A program made the position numbers and the translations under genes. Below, one piece after another: positions 1-5,224 of a stretch of DNA of 5,224 nt. The notes below the pieces were generated by a model. The model saw only the letters and a list, made by a program, of their open reading frames with translations, was not told the origin of the DNA and searched no databases. Each line of letters opens with the position of its first letter. Positions within the stretch are counted from its first letter, which is position 1. Location of the stretch: assembly GCA_023395695.1 (NCBI GenBank), contig JAEWYJ010000335.1, positions 1 to 5,224 of the forward strand. The letters are read 5' to 3'. Origin of the DNA: Bacillota bacterium. Lineage in GTDB: Bacteria > Bacillota > Clostridia > Oscillospirales > Ruminococcaceae.

Positions 1-191
1 GACGCATTGGCATAAGGCGGGCCGTCATGAAAAATAAAGGACGGCTTGTCCTTATTATGCTCAATCATTTTGTAGTAAAGCCCCTTTGCGTCCCACTCCT
101 TGATCATCTCAGGTTCCTTTTGGGGAAGCGAGGCACGCATTGAAAAATCTGTCTTTGGCAGATTCATCGTGCTGTTGTAATCATTAGCCAT
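1..191 (-). CDS. ileS: Isoleucyl-tRNA synthetase, N-terminal fragment (cut by window edge)
   Basis: Attaches isoleucine to tRNA-Ile in the cytoplasm. Only the first 63 codons are present; the gene runs off the left edge. The visible protein begins MANDYNSTMNLPKTDFSMRA and contains the class I IleS N-terminal signature (NLPKTDF, MRA, LP-x-K-EPE, then W). It ends in HDGPPYAN, the block that precedes the HIGH-type ATP-binding motif in IleS; HIGH itself lies outside the window. After HDGPPYAN the next residue is Ala, where Gly is most usual. The ATG at 191 is supported by an AAGGAG ribosome binding site at 207-202 with a 10 nt spacer, and by the match to the usual IleS N-terminus. Its position downstream of divIVA is the standard Firmicutes order. 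A candidate structured RNA lies in its 5' region. The family call is firm; full-length integrity cannot be judged. Confidence 0.95.
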   Translation of the reverse strand, partial: MANDYNSTMNLPKTDFSMRASLPQKEPEMIKEWDAKGLYYKMIEHNKDKPSFIFHDGPPYANA

Positions 192-201
192 TGGGTTCTC
201 T

Positions 202-207
202 CTCCTT
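202..207 (-). promoter_or_regulatory. Ribosome binding site of ileS
   Basis: The transcribed strand reads AAGGAG here, a strong match to the anti-Shine-Dalgarno complement, 10 nt before the ATG at 191. It fixes the ileS start. It lies about 25 nt downstream of the candidate structured RNA at 340-232, so that RNA could affect ileS by attenuating transcription. Direct masking of this site is not obvious from the pairings I can see. Confidence 0.8.
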
Positions 208-231
208 AAATCAGCTTATACTGTTCCCTTT

Positions 232-253
232 AAAACGCAAGCCAAGCCTTGCG
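232..253 (-). terminator. Possible intrinsic terminator/attenuator before ileS
   Basis: On the minus strand, CGCAAG (253-248), loop GCUUGG (247-242) and CUUGCG (241-236) form a 6-bp hairpin followed directly by UUUU (235-232), then AAAGGG. The U run is short, so it would be a weak terminator at best. The 3' arm and the U's are the same bases that form the 3' side of the long P1 stem closing the surrounding structure, so the two folds exclude each other. That arrangement suggests attenuation between divIVA and ileS, but chance pairing is not excluded. Confidence 0.35.
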
Positions 254-340
254 GAAGATTTTTTCGGCCGACCCGGAACACCGGCGGCCGCGCTTGATCT
301 TCTGCGACTCAAAATCCACCGTCAAAGAGTCTTGCGTTTT
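232..340 (-). ncRNA. Candidate structured leader RNA between divIVA and ileS
   Basis: Read on the minus strand, this stretch folds by eye into a branched RNA. Stem P1 is a perfect 10-bp pairing of AAAACGCAAG (340-331) with CTTGCGTTTT (241-232). Inside it, P2 pairs GACTC (331-327) with GAGTC (310-306) around a 16 nt loop, sharing one base with P1. P3 pairs GAAGAT (302-297) with ATCTTC (259-254). P3 is capped, across an internal loop, by a GC-rich hairpin: CGGCCG-CCGG (290-281), loop UGUU (280-277), CCGG (276-273), a two-base GU bulge, then CGGCCG (270-265). It starts 14 nt after the divIVA stop codon. I could not match it to a known riboswitch class, and the T-box core UGGNACC is absent. It could be an ileS leader, a processed small RNA, or a dispersed palindromic repeat. 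The pairings are seen in the sequence; the function is inferred. Confidence 0.5.
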
Positions 341-354
341 ATCACAAGCAGTCT

Positions 355-1149
355 TTATTTTTTAAACTTGGGCTGGCTGTTGTTGCGCTTTATCTTAAAG
401 GCCTCGCCAAATCTCATATCGCCGAATTTTGAATTTTCGGACATCATATAAGGCGAAGCGTCATCGTCGTCATATGCGTCGGCATCGGCATCAATGTCGG
501 CTTCTTCCTCTTCAAGTGCTGCGTCAAAGCCGGCAAGCTCCTCGTCTTCCACTTCCCCGGCAGGCGGTGTTATCGGGGTAGCAGCCTCGGGCTCCGGCTG
601 GGGTACGGGCTTTTCGTAATCGACGTAGGATTCGGGCTGTGCGGGCGCTGCCGCTGCCTGAGAACCGTTGCCGGTCGCCTCGGATTCGCCGGGCTCATCA
701 TCCTGTCCCGGCAGTGCGCTAATCAGTTCAAGATGCCGCTTATACATATCCAGCAGACGGTTTTTAAAGCTGGCGACCTCCCGTTGGGTACGCAGCAAAT
801 TTTCCTGCTCACGCTCAATCTGCCGTTTGGCATGATTAGTCATCGCCTCAGCCTTAATGGTGGCATCGCGCAGAATAATTTCCGCCTTGGTCTTCGACTC
901 GCGAATAACGCTGTCGCCAAGCTTTTGCGAGCCGAGTATGGCCGTGCGCAGGCTCTCCTCATCCTCGCGATATTCATGGAGCTTGTCGGCCAAAACCTCA
1001 AGCTTTTTCTCCAAATCTGAATTTATTTCAAGCAGCTCGGACATAGACTTTGCCGCCTGTTCTAAAAAGGCGTTGACATCATCCATTCTGTAACCAAATC
1101 CGAAGGTTTTGTCAAAAGTTTTTTCGGCGATTTCTTTTGGCGTGAGCAT
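355..1149 (-). CDS. divIVA: DivIVA family cell division / polarity protein with long acidic tail
   Basis: DivIVA proteins bind strongly curved membrane at division sites and poles and recruit partners there. This one has 264 residues, against 164 in Bacillus subtilis. The N-terminal membrane-binding domain is clear: MLTPKEI at the start, KTFDKTFGFGY near residues 11-20, then DDVNAFLEQ. Compared with B. subtilis KSFRGYD, it has one extra residue, and Gly-Phe stands where the membrane-contacting Arg would be. Residues 35-145 are a heptad-like coiled coil for oligomerisation. Residues 148-235 are low-complexity, rich in Pro, Ala and Gln, then Glu and Asp, and probably disordered. The last 29 residues are basic and contain KFGDMRFGEAF. 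The ATG at 1149 has an AAGGGGG ribosome binding site at 1163-1157 that overlaps the ylmH stop codon, 7 nt upstream. It follows ylmH by 12 nt. The family is sure; its partners in this organism are unknown. Confidence 0.93.
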   Translation of the reverse strand: MLTPKEIAEKTFDKTFGFGYRMDDVNAFLEQAAKSMSELLEINSDLEKKLEVLADKLHEYREDEESLRTAILGSQKLGDSVIRESKTKAEIILRDATIKAEAMTNHAKRQIEREQENLLRTQREVASFKNRLLDMYKRHLELISALPGQDDEPGESEATGNGSQAAAAPAQPESYVDYEKPVPQPEPEAATPITPPAGEVEDEELAGFDAALEEEEADIDADADAYDDDDASPYMMSENSKFGDMRFGEAFKIKRNNSQPKFKK

Positions 1150-1161
1150 GCGTTATCCCCC

Positions 1162-1947
1162 TTAAATATATTTCAGGTACGTAATATGAAGCCTTGCTTT
1201 TTTTGTGGGACTGCCAATAGCTGCAATAACAAACTTGCCAAAGCCGCGGATAGAAAGCTTGTCTCCTTCCGCCACTTCTTTAGAAGCCGACTCCTGCATC
1301 TGCGCGTTTTTTTGCACGCAGCCCTGCGCTATAAGCCGGGCGCTGTCCGACCTGCTGCCGCCTGTAATCATAGCCACAACGGCGTCAAGCCGCATTGTGC
1401 TGACCACGCCGGTGCAAGGCTCGGTTTTAAAAGCGGGCGGCAGGCTTTCGGGTCTGCCGAGCCTGCATTCAACCCCAACATTGCCGATCTTACGCAGCTC
1501 GGACAGCGCGAGCTTTGCCGCGGCATCAAGCAAAAACACAACGGCGAGGCAGTCTCCGACCAAAATGTCGCCGACTGCCTCACGTTTAACCCTCAAAGCC
1601 ATCAACGACCCCAGCACGTCCCGATGTGAGACGGCATATCCCTTTGGGAATAGGATGGTCAAAGCTGTAAAAGGATAATCGGTTTCATCAAGAGAAATAC
1701 GATTGGCAACCTCTTGCGCAACGGCACAAAACACGCGCCGTTGTGCGTCCTCAAAGCCGCCCTCGAAGAAACGGTGACTTTGAGGACTCAGCAGTCCGTA
1801 TTGCACGGCCAACGCCTGCTCATGCTCGTTTAAAAAGGCGGAAAAACAGGGCTTGCCCCGTCTGTCGGCCAGAACGCACAGATCAGCCAGCTTTGACAGC
1901 AGCAACCGGTCAGCTTCTTCACTGACCGAATCAAAACGCCGGTTCAT
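1162..1947 (-). CDS. ylmH: YlmH-type S4-domain RNA-binding protein
   Basis: This 261-residue protein is close to the family's usual length of about 257. The N-terminal YlmH domain shows PFTALTILFP (92-101) and the hallmark SHRDVLGSLMALRVKRE-x-x-GDILV (107-130). The C-terminal S4 RNA-binding domain spans about residues 186-245: RLDAVVAMI, then SRSDSARLIAQGCVQKN and EGDKLSIRGFGKF, ending with TKKARL. In B. subtilis YlmH has been linked to ribosome-associated quality control, acting on stalled 50S-peptidyl-tRNA complexes, and the family sits in the division cluster without a proven division role. The ATG follows the sepF stop codon with no gap (TAAATG). I see only a weak GGTG about 11 nt upstream and no good Shine-Dalgarno, so translation is probably coupled to sepF. 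No earlier start is plausible, and the next Met is deep in the domain. Confidence 0.93.
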   Translation of the reverse strand: MNRRFDSVSEEADRLLLSKLADLCVLADRRGKPCFSAFLNEHEQALAVQYGLLSPQSHRFFEGGFEDAQRRVFCAVAQEVANRISLDETDYPFTALTILFPKGYAVSHRDVLGSLMALRVKREAVGDILVGDCLAVVFLLDAAAKLALSELRKIGNVGVECRLGRPESLPPAFKTEPCTGVVSTMRLDAVVAMITGGSRSDSARLIAQGCVQKNAQMQESASKEVAEGDKLSIRGFGKFVIAAIGSPTKKARLHITYLKYI

Positions 1948-2430
1948 TTAAAAGTAAACACCGCTGTTTTCCAGCTCATCCAGCAAATCGCCCACAAAGT
2001 CGACGTTATAGGGCGTGATGATAAAGGTGCTGTTTGCCACCCGCTTAATCTGTCCCTGATTAGCATAGGCCACGCCGCTTAAAAAGTCGACAAGACGGCG
2101 GGAAACGTCCTTATTGGTTGACTCAAGATTAAGCACGACGGTGCGCTTGTCGTTGAGATGGTCGGCAATAGAAGAAGCGTCATCAAAGCGCTCCGGCTTG
2201 ACCAGCACCACCGAAAGCTGAGTGGTGGCGGCAATGTTAACCACCTTATTGGAACGCTTTACCATCTCAGGTTCCCCTGCATAAGGGTTATCGGCCACAG
2301 GGGGCTCTTTTGCCGCGCGCTTGTGCGACACAAACTCCTGTTCGCCTTCTTTTTCATAGTCATAATCCTCTTCATAATCGTCATCGTCGGGCATCCCCAT
2401 AAAACTGCGGAATTTATCCATCATACCCAT
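1948..2430 (-). CDS. sepF: Cell division protein SepF
   Basis: SepF anchors FtsZ to the membrane and shapes the Z-ring in Gram-positive bacteria. This copy has 160 residues, a normal length. The first 13 residues (MGMMDKFRSFMGM) form a short amphipathic helix of the membrane-targeting type. A very acidic linker (about residues 15-32: DDDDYEEDYDYEKEGEQE) and a variable segment follow. The C-terminal SepF domain covers about residues 62-150, with VVLNLESTNKDVSRRLVDFLSG (98-119) followed by AYANQGQIKRVANSTFIITP, both typical of the family. The ATG at 2430 has GAGGG at 2444-2440, spacer 9 nt, overlapping the yggS stop codon (TGAGGG). A second in-frame ATG two codons later fits less well. The YlmG/YggT membrane protein that often follows sepF is missing here; ylmH follows directly. 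Confidence 0.95.
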   Translation of the reverse strand: MGMMDKFRSFMGMPDDDDYEEDYDYEKEGEQEFVSHKRAAKEPPVADNPYAGEPEMVKRSNKVVNIAATTQLSVVLVKPERFDDASSIADHLNDKRTVVLNLESTNKDVSRRLVDFLSGVAYANQGQIKRVANSTFIITPYNVDFVGDLLDELENSGVYF

Positions 2431-2442
2431 TATAAATATCCC

Positions 2443-3147
2443 TCACAGTCTCTCTCCAAAAAGTTCTCTGCCTATTCGGACAATATTGCTGCCATGCTTG
2501 ATTGCAAGCAAAAAATCACCAGACATCCCCATAGACAGAATATCCATACAGACATTATCCATTTTTTTTGCCTTGATGTCAATAAAATGACGGTACATCT
2601 GCGCAAAATATCGTTCTTTTGTCAGGGCGTCTGTTACATTTGGCGGAATACACATCAGACCCATGATTTTTATGTGGGAAAGACCGGCTATTTGCGCCAG
2701 CAGCTCGGGCAGCTGTGGCGGTGCCACGCCGGACTTGGCCGCTTCTTCCCCAATGTTAACCTCGATGAGTATTGGCATAACAAGCCCGACCCCTCCGGCG
2801 CAGTGGTCTATTTTTTCAGCCAGCGTGAGCCTGTCCACCGACTGTATCAGCGAAACACGGTCAATAATGGACTTAACCTTATTGGTTTGCAGGTGCCCGA
2901 TAAAGTGGATTTCACAGCTGTTCTTGTGGTAGTCGTCGTATTTTGCCAAAAGCTCCTGTGCGCGGTTTTCGCCCAGCAGTGTAATACCGGCGGCAATGGC
3001 CTCGTTTACGCGCTGCGCACTGTTGGTTTTGGTTACCGCCATCAGCCGGATATCCGCCGGATTGCGCTGCGCCTGCTGCGCCGCCCATGCAATGCGCTCG
3101 GTCAACGCTCTGGCGTTTTCTCCAATATCAGACGATCTTGCCGTCAT
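2443..3147 (-). CDS. yggS: YggS/YlmE/PROSC-type pyridoxal phosphate homeostasis protein
   Basis: These proteins bind PLP on a single-domain alanine-racemase-like TIM barrel and buffer the cofactor; they have no established enzyme activity. All family landmarks are present in 234 residues. The PLP lysine is in MAVTKT (Lys40). LLGENRAQEL (57-66) and HFIGHLQTNKVK (81-92) follow, then EVNIGEEAAKSG (129-140) with the KSG motif. LSMGMSGDF (204-212) and GSNIVRIGRELFG (219-231) form the phosphate-binding end of the site. The ATG at 3147 lies inside the end of the upstream HlyD-like gene (20 nt overlap). It is preceded by AAAGGGG at 3164-3158, spacer 10 nt, so the two are likely translated together. 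Loss of family members disturbs PLP and amino acid pools in other bacteria. Placement just before sepF is a conserved Firmicutes arrangement (ylmE-sepF in Bacillus). Confidence 0.95.
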   Translation of the reverse strand: MTARSSDIGENARALTERIAWAAQQAQRNPADIRLMAVTKTNSAQRVNEAIAAGITLLGENRAQELLAKYDDYHKNSCEIHFIGHLQTNKVKSIIDRVSLIQSVDRLTLAEKIDHCAGGVGLVMPILIEVNIGEEAAKSGVAPPQLPELLAQIAGLSHIKIMGLMCIPPNVTDALTKERYFAQMYRHFIDIKAKKMDNVCMDILSMGMSGDFLLAIKHGSNIVRIGRELFGERL

Positions 3148-4360
3148 AGATATCCGTCCCCTTTACAATCACTTCGTCGAACTGATTTATCGGTTTGTAA
3201 CCGGTGTCCTCTTCCTTCTTCGGCGGGCTGGTACACAACACAAAATTTTCGCCGGTATAGATGCGCTGTATCGGCTTAAAGGTAATCAGATTACCGTTTT
3301 TGACATAAACGCCCTCGGTTTGTTCCTCGTAACGCAGCGCCTGCTTGCTGATGCGCAACCCGGTGTACGATTTGAAGCTGACATCGACGTCGACCTGACG
3401 CAGATTGATAAGAATGGCGTTGATATAATTCGTTCTGAGAATAATGACGGCGTCTCCGCTGTCATCGGGGATAACGCGATAAATCGAAGCCGGAATATTA
3501 TTGCATCTCTGGACATTAAAATCCAGTACGCCCATTGTACCCGTGACAAAACGCTTTTTGTCGTTTTTGTCGACGACCAGTGCCAGATACCAGTCATGCC
3601 CCTGCTGCACCTTGCCTATGGCGCTGGTGGACTCGGTTTTCATAGTGCCGTTGATGGCACGCCGGTAATCGTCGATAGAAAGCGACTCAAACTGGGTAGT
3701 CAGGCGCGTTTCATATCCGTCGGTTGTCGAGCAGAAATAGCCGCCAGTATCGATCGGAACACTTTGAATCGACTGTGAAGCAACGGAGGCCAGCCGGCCT
3801 CTCTCATTTTGGAGATAGGCTATTCGTTGGGAATAATCAGAATCCCGCCCGGTGGATACGCGATATTTACCCAGTGACAGCTGCAGGCGGTTGCGCACGT
3901 CGTTGATATCCGCAAGGTCCCGCACGGTCACGGCGTCGACAATATCACCTACCGTATCGTTAACCTGAGCGCGCAGGGTATCGGCCCCAAAAAGCTGTGC
4001 GGAGGTGCGCTGCGCCTCGCCAAGCAAGGCAATTTCGCGCTCAAGCTGCTCCATCTGCATCTGGCTGCGCAGCTGATCCTCATCCGCGTATACCTTGGCA
4101 ATAACCGAGCCCGAGATGACCACCGCTCCGTCAGGCTTGACATAGCTAAGCACACCGGAGGCATTCGGCTGTTGCGCCAGCAGCTGCTCGTTACGGATGA
4201 TAACAGCCTTAGCCCTGTAATAGTCCGAAACGGTATAAGCAAAAGCCGTTTCGGTCTGATAGGGTGAATAAAAATAACGAACGCCGGTGTAAATACTGTA
4301 GGAGGCGACAAACAATATCATCACCGTCGAAAGCAGCACACCGGTCAGCCGTCCGTTCAT
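3128..4360 (-). CDS. Membrane-anchored HlyD-like adaptor protein, function unknown
   Basis: This 410-residue protein has the layout of HlyD-family membrane fusion proteins. One N-terminal transmembrane segment (about residues 7-30) probably leaves the rest outside the membrane. A first half of a lipoyl-like barrel-sandwich domain follows (about 50-92, with VKPDGAVVISGSVIAKVYADED). Next is a mostly helical, coiled-coil-prone stretch (about 93-200, including RIAYLQNERGRLASV). The second lipoyl half lies near 201-217 (PIDTGGYFCSTTDGYE), and beta-rich barrel domains run to the end, finishing DEVIVKGTDIYDGKIV. HlyD proteins usually bridge an inner-membrane transporter to an outer-membrane channel; neither is seen here and a Firmicute would lack an outer membrane. 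Similar solitary proteins near yggS-sepF are, to my recollection, common in Clostridia. The ATG at 4360 has AAGGTGG at 4375-4369, spacer 8 nt. A role in cell envelope or division is a guess from context. Confidence 0.8.
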   Translation of the reverse strand: MNGRLTGVLLSTVMILFVASYSIYTGVRYFYSPYQTETAFAYTVSDYYRAKAVIIRNEQLLAQQPNASGVLSYVKPDGAVVISGSVIAKVYADEDQLRSQMQMEQLEREIALLGEAQRTSAQLFGADTLRAQVNDTVGDIVDAVTVRDLADINDVRNRLQLSLGKYRVSTGRDSDYSQRIAYLQNERGRLASVASQSIQSVPIDTGGYFCSTTDGYETRLTTQFESLSIDDYRRAINGTMKTESTSAIGKVQQGHDWYLALVVDKNDKKRFVTGTMGVLDFNVQRCNNIPASIYRVIPDDSGDAVIILRTNYINAILINLRQVDVDVSFKSYTGLRISKQALRYEEQTEGVYVKNGNLITFKPIQRIYTGENFVLCTSPPKKEEDTGYKPINQFDEVIVKGTDIYDGKIV

Positions 4361-4385
4361 TTATACCACCACCTTGTTCCAAAAA

Positions 4386-5224
4386 TTATAGCGGCATCAG
4401 CTTGTTTGAAATAATGCCGGAAGCCTTGTCGAGCAGCGCCTGATAGCTGTCAAATTCGTCGTGATACAGCCACGTAATATCTGCATTGCGTTTAAACCAC
4501 GTCAGCTGGCGGTTAGCGTAGCGCCGGGTCTCGCGCTTGAGATCCTCGGTGCATTGCGCACATGTTTTGGCGCCGTTCAGGTAGTCCAAAAATTCCTTGC
4601 AGCCGATGGCCTGCGCCGCCGTTTTGGGGTCATGCGCCCGGTAAAACGCCTGCACCTCATCAAGCAGGCCCTGCTCAAGCATGGCGTCGACGCGGCAATT
4701 GATGCGGTCATACAAAAGCATCCGATCAGAAAAATTCAGGCCCAGCATCACCGGCGCATAGTCAGAGGGCTTTTCTCGGGAGCTTTTAAGCTGCTCGCTC
4801 ATCGTTATGCCGGTGGTGCGGTAAAGTTCAAGCGCCCGCAGCACCCGGCCCAGATTATTCGGATGCAGAGCTGCGGCATAGTCAGGGTCAATTTCGGCAA
4901 GCGCTGCATGCATGGCCGTGTTGCCAAGCTGCGCGGCCTGTGCATAAAGCTCCGCGCGAAGCTCCGGCACGCTCTGCTCCTGAGAAAACCGTATACCGCC
5001 CAAAAGGCTGTCCACATACAGTCCCGTCCCCCCTACCAGCACCGGCAGCTTGCCCCGGGCGGTAATATCTGCGATGACGGCTTTGGCGTCTGCAACATAC
5101 CGGGCAACACTGTAGCGCTCTTCAGGCGGCAAAAAGTCAACCAGGTGGTGCGGCACCCCCTGCATTTCCGCCGCCGTCGGCTTGGCGGTGGCAATGGACA
5201 TACCCTGATAGATCTGCATAGAGT
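4386..5224 (-). CDS. miaA: tRNA dimethylallyltransferase MiaA, lacking its N-terminus (window edge)
   Basis: MiaA transfers a dimethylallyl group to N6 of A37 in tRNAs that read codons starting with U, which steadies codon pairing; MiaB-type enzymes often modify it further. The fragment runs from the conserved DSMQIYQGM-x-IATAKPT block to the stop codon at 4388-4386. The frame stays open past the Met codon at 5219: the preceding bases give Ser and the last two bases of an Asp codon, so that Met is internal. About 35 residues, including the P-loop, lie outside the window. Counting from that Met, the visible motifs are HHLVDFLPPEE-x-YSVA (24-39), PVLVGGTGLYVDSLL (59-73), HPNNLGRVLRALE (119-131), DRINCRVDAMLEQGLLDEV (171-189), AIGCKEF (204-210) and TRRYANRQLTWFKR (231-244). 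All are typical, with no break. The HlyD-like gene starts 25 nt downstream. Confidence 0.95.
   Translation of the reverse strand, partial: SMQIYQGMSIATAKPTAAEMQGVPHHLVDFLPPEERYSVARYVADAKAVIADITARGKLPVLVGGTGLYVDSLLGGIRFSQEQSVPELRAELYAQAAQLGNTAMHAALAEIDPDYAAALHPNNLGRVLRALELYRTTGITMSEQLKSSREKPSDYAPVMLGLNFSDRMLLYDRINCRVDAMLEQGLLDEVQAFYRAHDPKTAAQAIGCKEFLDYLNGAKTCAQCTEDLKRETRRYANRQLTWFKRNADITWLYHDEFDSYQALLDKASGIISNKLMPL

Noticed and set aside
215..220. TATAAG -10-like element upstream of ileS
   Set aside because: No acceptable -35 at 16-18 nt spacing: the nearest TTG-starting hexamers give 14 or 19 nt. Not enough to call a promoter.
230..325. Small minus-strand open frame in the divIVA-ileS gap (about 29-31 residues from a GTG or TTG, ending at TAA 232-230)
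   Set aside because: No ribosome binding site, no ATG, and the bases are better explained by nested RNA stems. The basic, amphipathic-looking peptide (ends RKAWLAF) is worth only a footnote.
192..354. Classical T-box riboswitch upstream of ileS
   Set aside because: The conserved UGGNACC(GCG) core is not present. The GGUGG at 321-317 is followed by AUUUU, and the space is short for a full T-box. The AUC in GAAGAUCAA (302-294) resembles a specifier by chance only.
1165..1185. TATATT -10-like sequence before divIVA
   Set aside because: It codes for the end of YlmH (about residues 254-261), is too close to the divIVA start, and has no -35 partner.
1186..1678. Two overlapping plus-strand open frames opposite ylmH
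   Set aside because: Both are antisense to a gene with clear YlmH and S4 motifs, and neither resembles a real protein.
2158..3279. Plus-strand open frame of 373 codons
   Set aside because: It lies fully antisense to sepF, yggS and the end of the HlyD-like gene, all of which carry unmistakable family motifs. Its translation has no recognisable domain and shows His/Arg/Cys-rich shadow composition.
2996..3778. Plus-strand open frame of 260 codons
   Set aside because: Antisense to yggS and the HlyD-like gene, no ribosome binding site, no family signature; it is an open reverse frame produced by codon bias.
5217..5219. ATG at 5219 as the miaA start
   Set aside because: The frame continues upstream with Ser and part of an Asp codon, restoring the family's DSMQ motif. 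The true start and P-loop are beyond the window.

Overview
All genes in this window lie on the minus strand and form a tightly packed cluster that reads from right to left. In transcription order they are: miaA (5' end cut off by the window edge), a gene for a membrane-anchored HlyD-like adaptor protein, a yggS/ylmE-type PLP-binding protein gene, sepF, ylmH, divIVA, and the first 63 codons of ileS (3' end cut off). The order yggS-sepF-ylmH-divIVA-ileS is the classic division-cluster neighbourhood of Firmicutes. A HlyD-like protein next to yggS and a DivIVA with a long acidic tail point to a member of the Clostridia, possibly an Oscillospiraceae/Ruminococcaceae relative. That placement rests on gene order and protein features only, with no database comparison.

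Layout from right to left: 5224-4386 miaA; 25 nt gap; 4360-3128 HlyD-like gene; 20 nt overlap; 3147-2443 yggS-like; 12 nt gap; 2430-1948 sepF; 0 nt gap (TAAATG); 1947-1162 ylmH; 12 nt gap; 1149-355 divIVA; 163 nt gap; 191-1 ileS. The short gaps and overlaps suggest one transcript with translational coupling at two junctions. I see no convincing internal promoter and no gene on the plus strand. The long plus-strand open frames are antisense shadows of these genes.

The genes fall into two themes. SepF (anchors FtsZ at the membrane) and DivIVA (senses membrane curvature at septum and poles) serve division and cell shape. MiaA (tRNA A37 prenylation), YlmH (S4-domain RNA-binding protein linked to ribosome quality control) and IleS (isoleucyl-tRNA synthetase) serve translation. 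The YggS-like protein keeps PLP in balance. The HlyD-like protein has a clear fold pattern but no known job here.

The one part of the window that ordinary annotation does not explain is the divIVA-ileS gap. On the transcribed strand, positions 340-232 can fold into a compact branched RNA closed by a perfect 10-bp stem. The 3' arm of that stem can instead pair with a second copy of CGCAAG to give a short hairpin followed by four U's. This looks like a switchable attenuator for ileS, but it lacks the T-box consensus usually found before Firmicutes ileS genes. It is the best candidate for something undescribed. The rest of the window is a well-conserved chromosomal region, with no sign of mobile elements, CRISPR arrays or defence genes.
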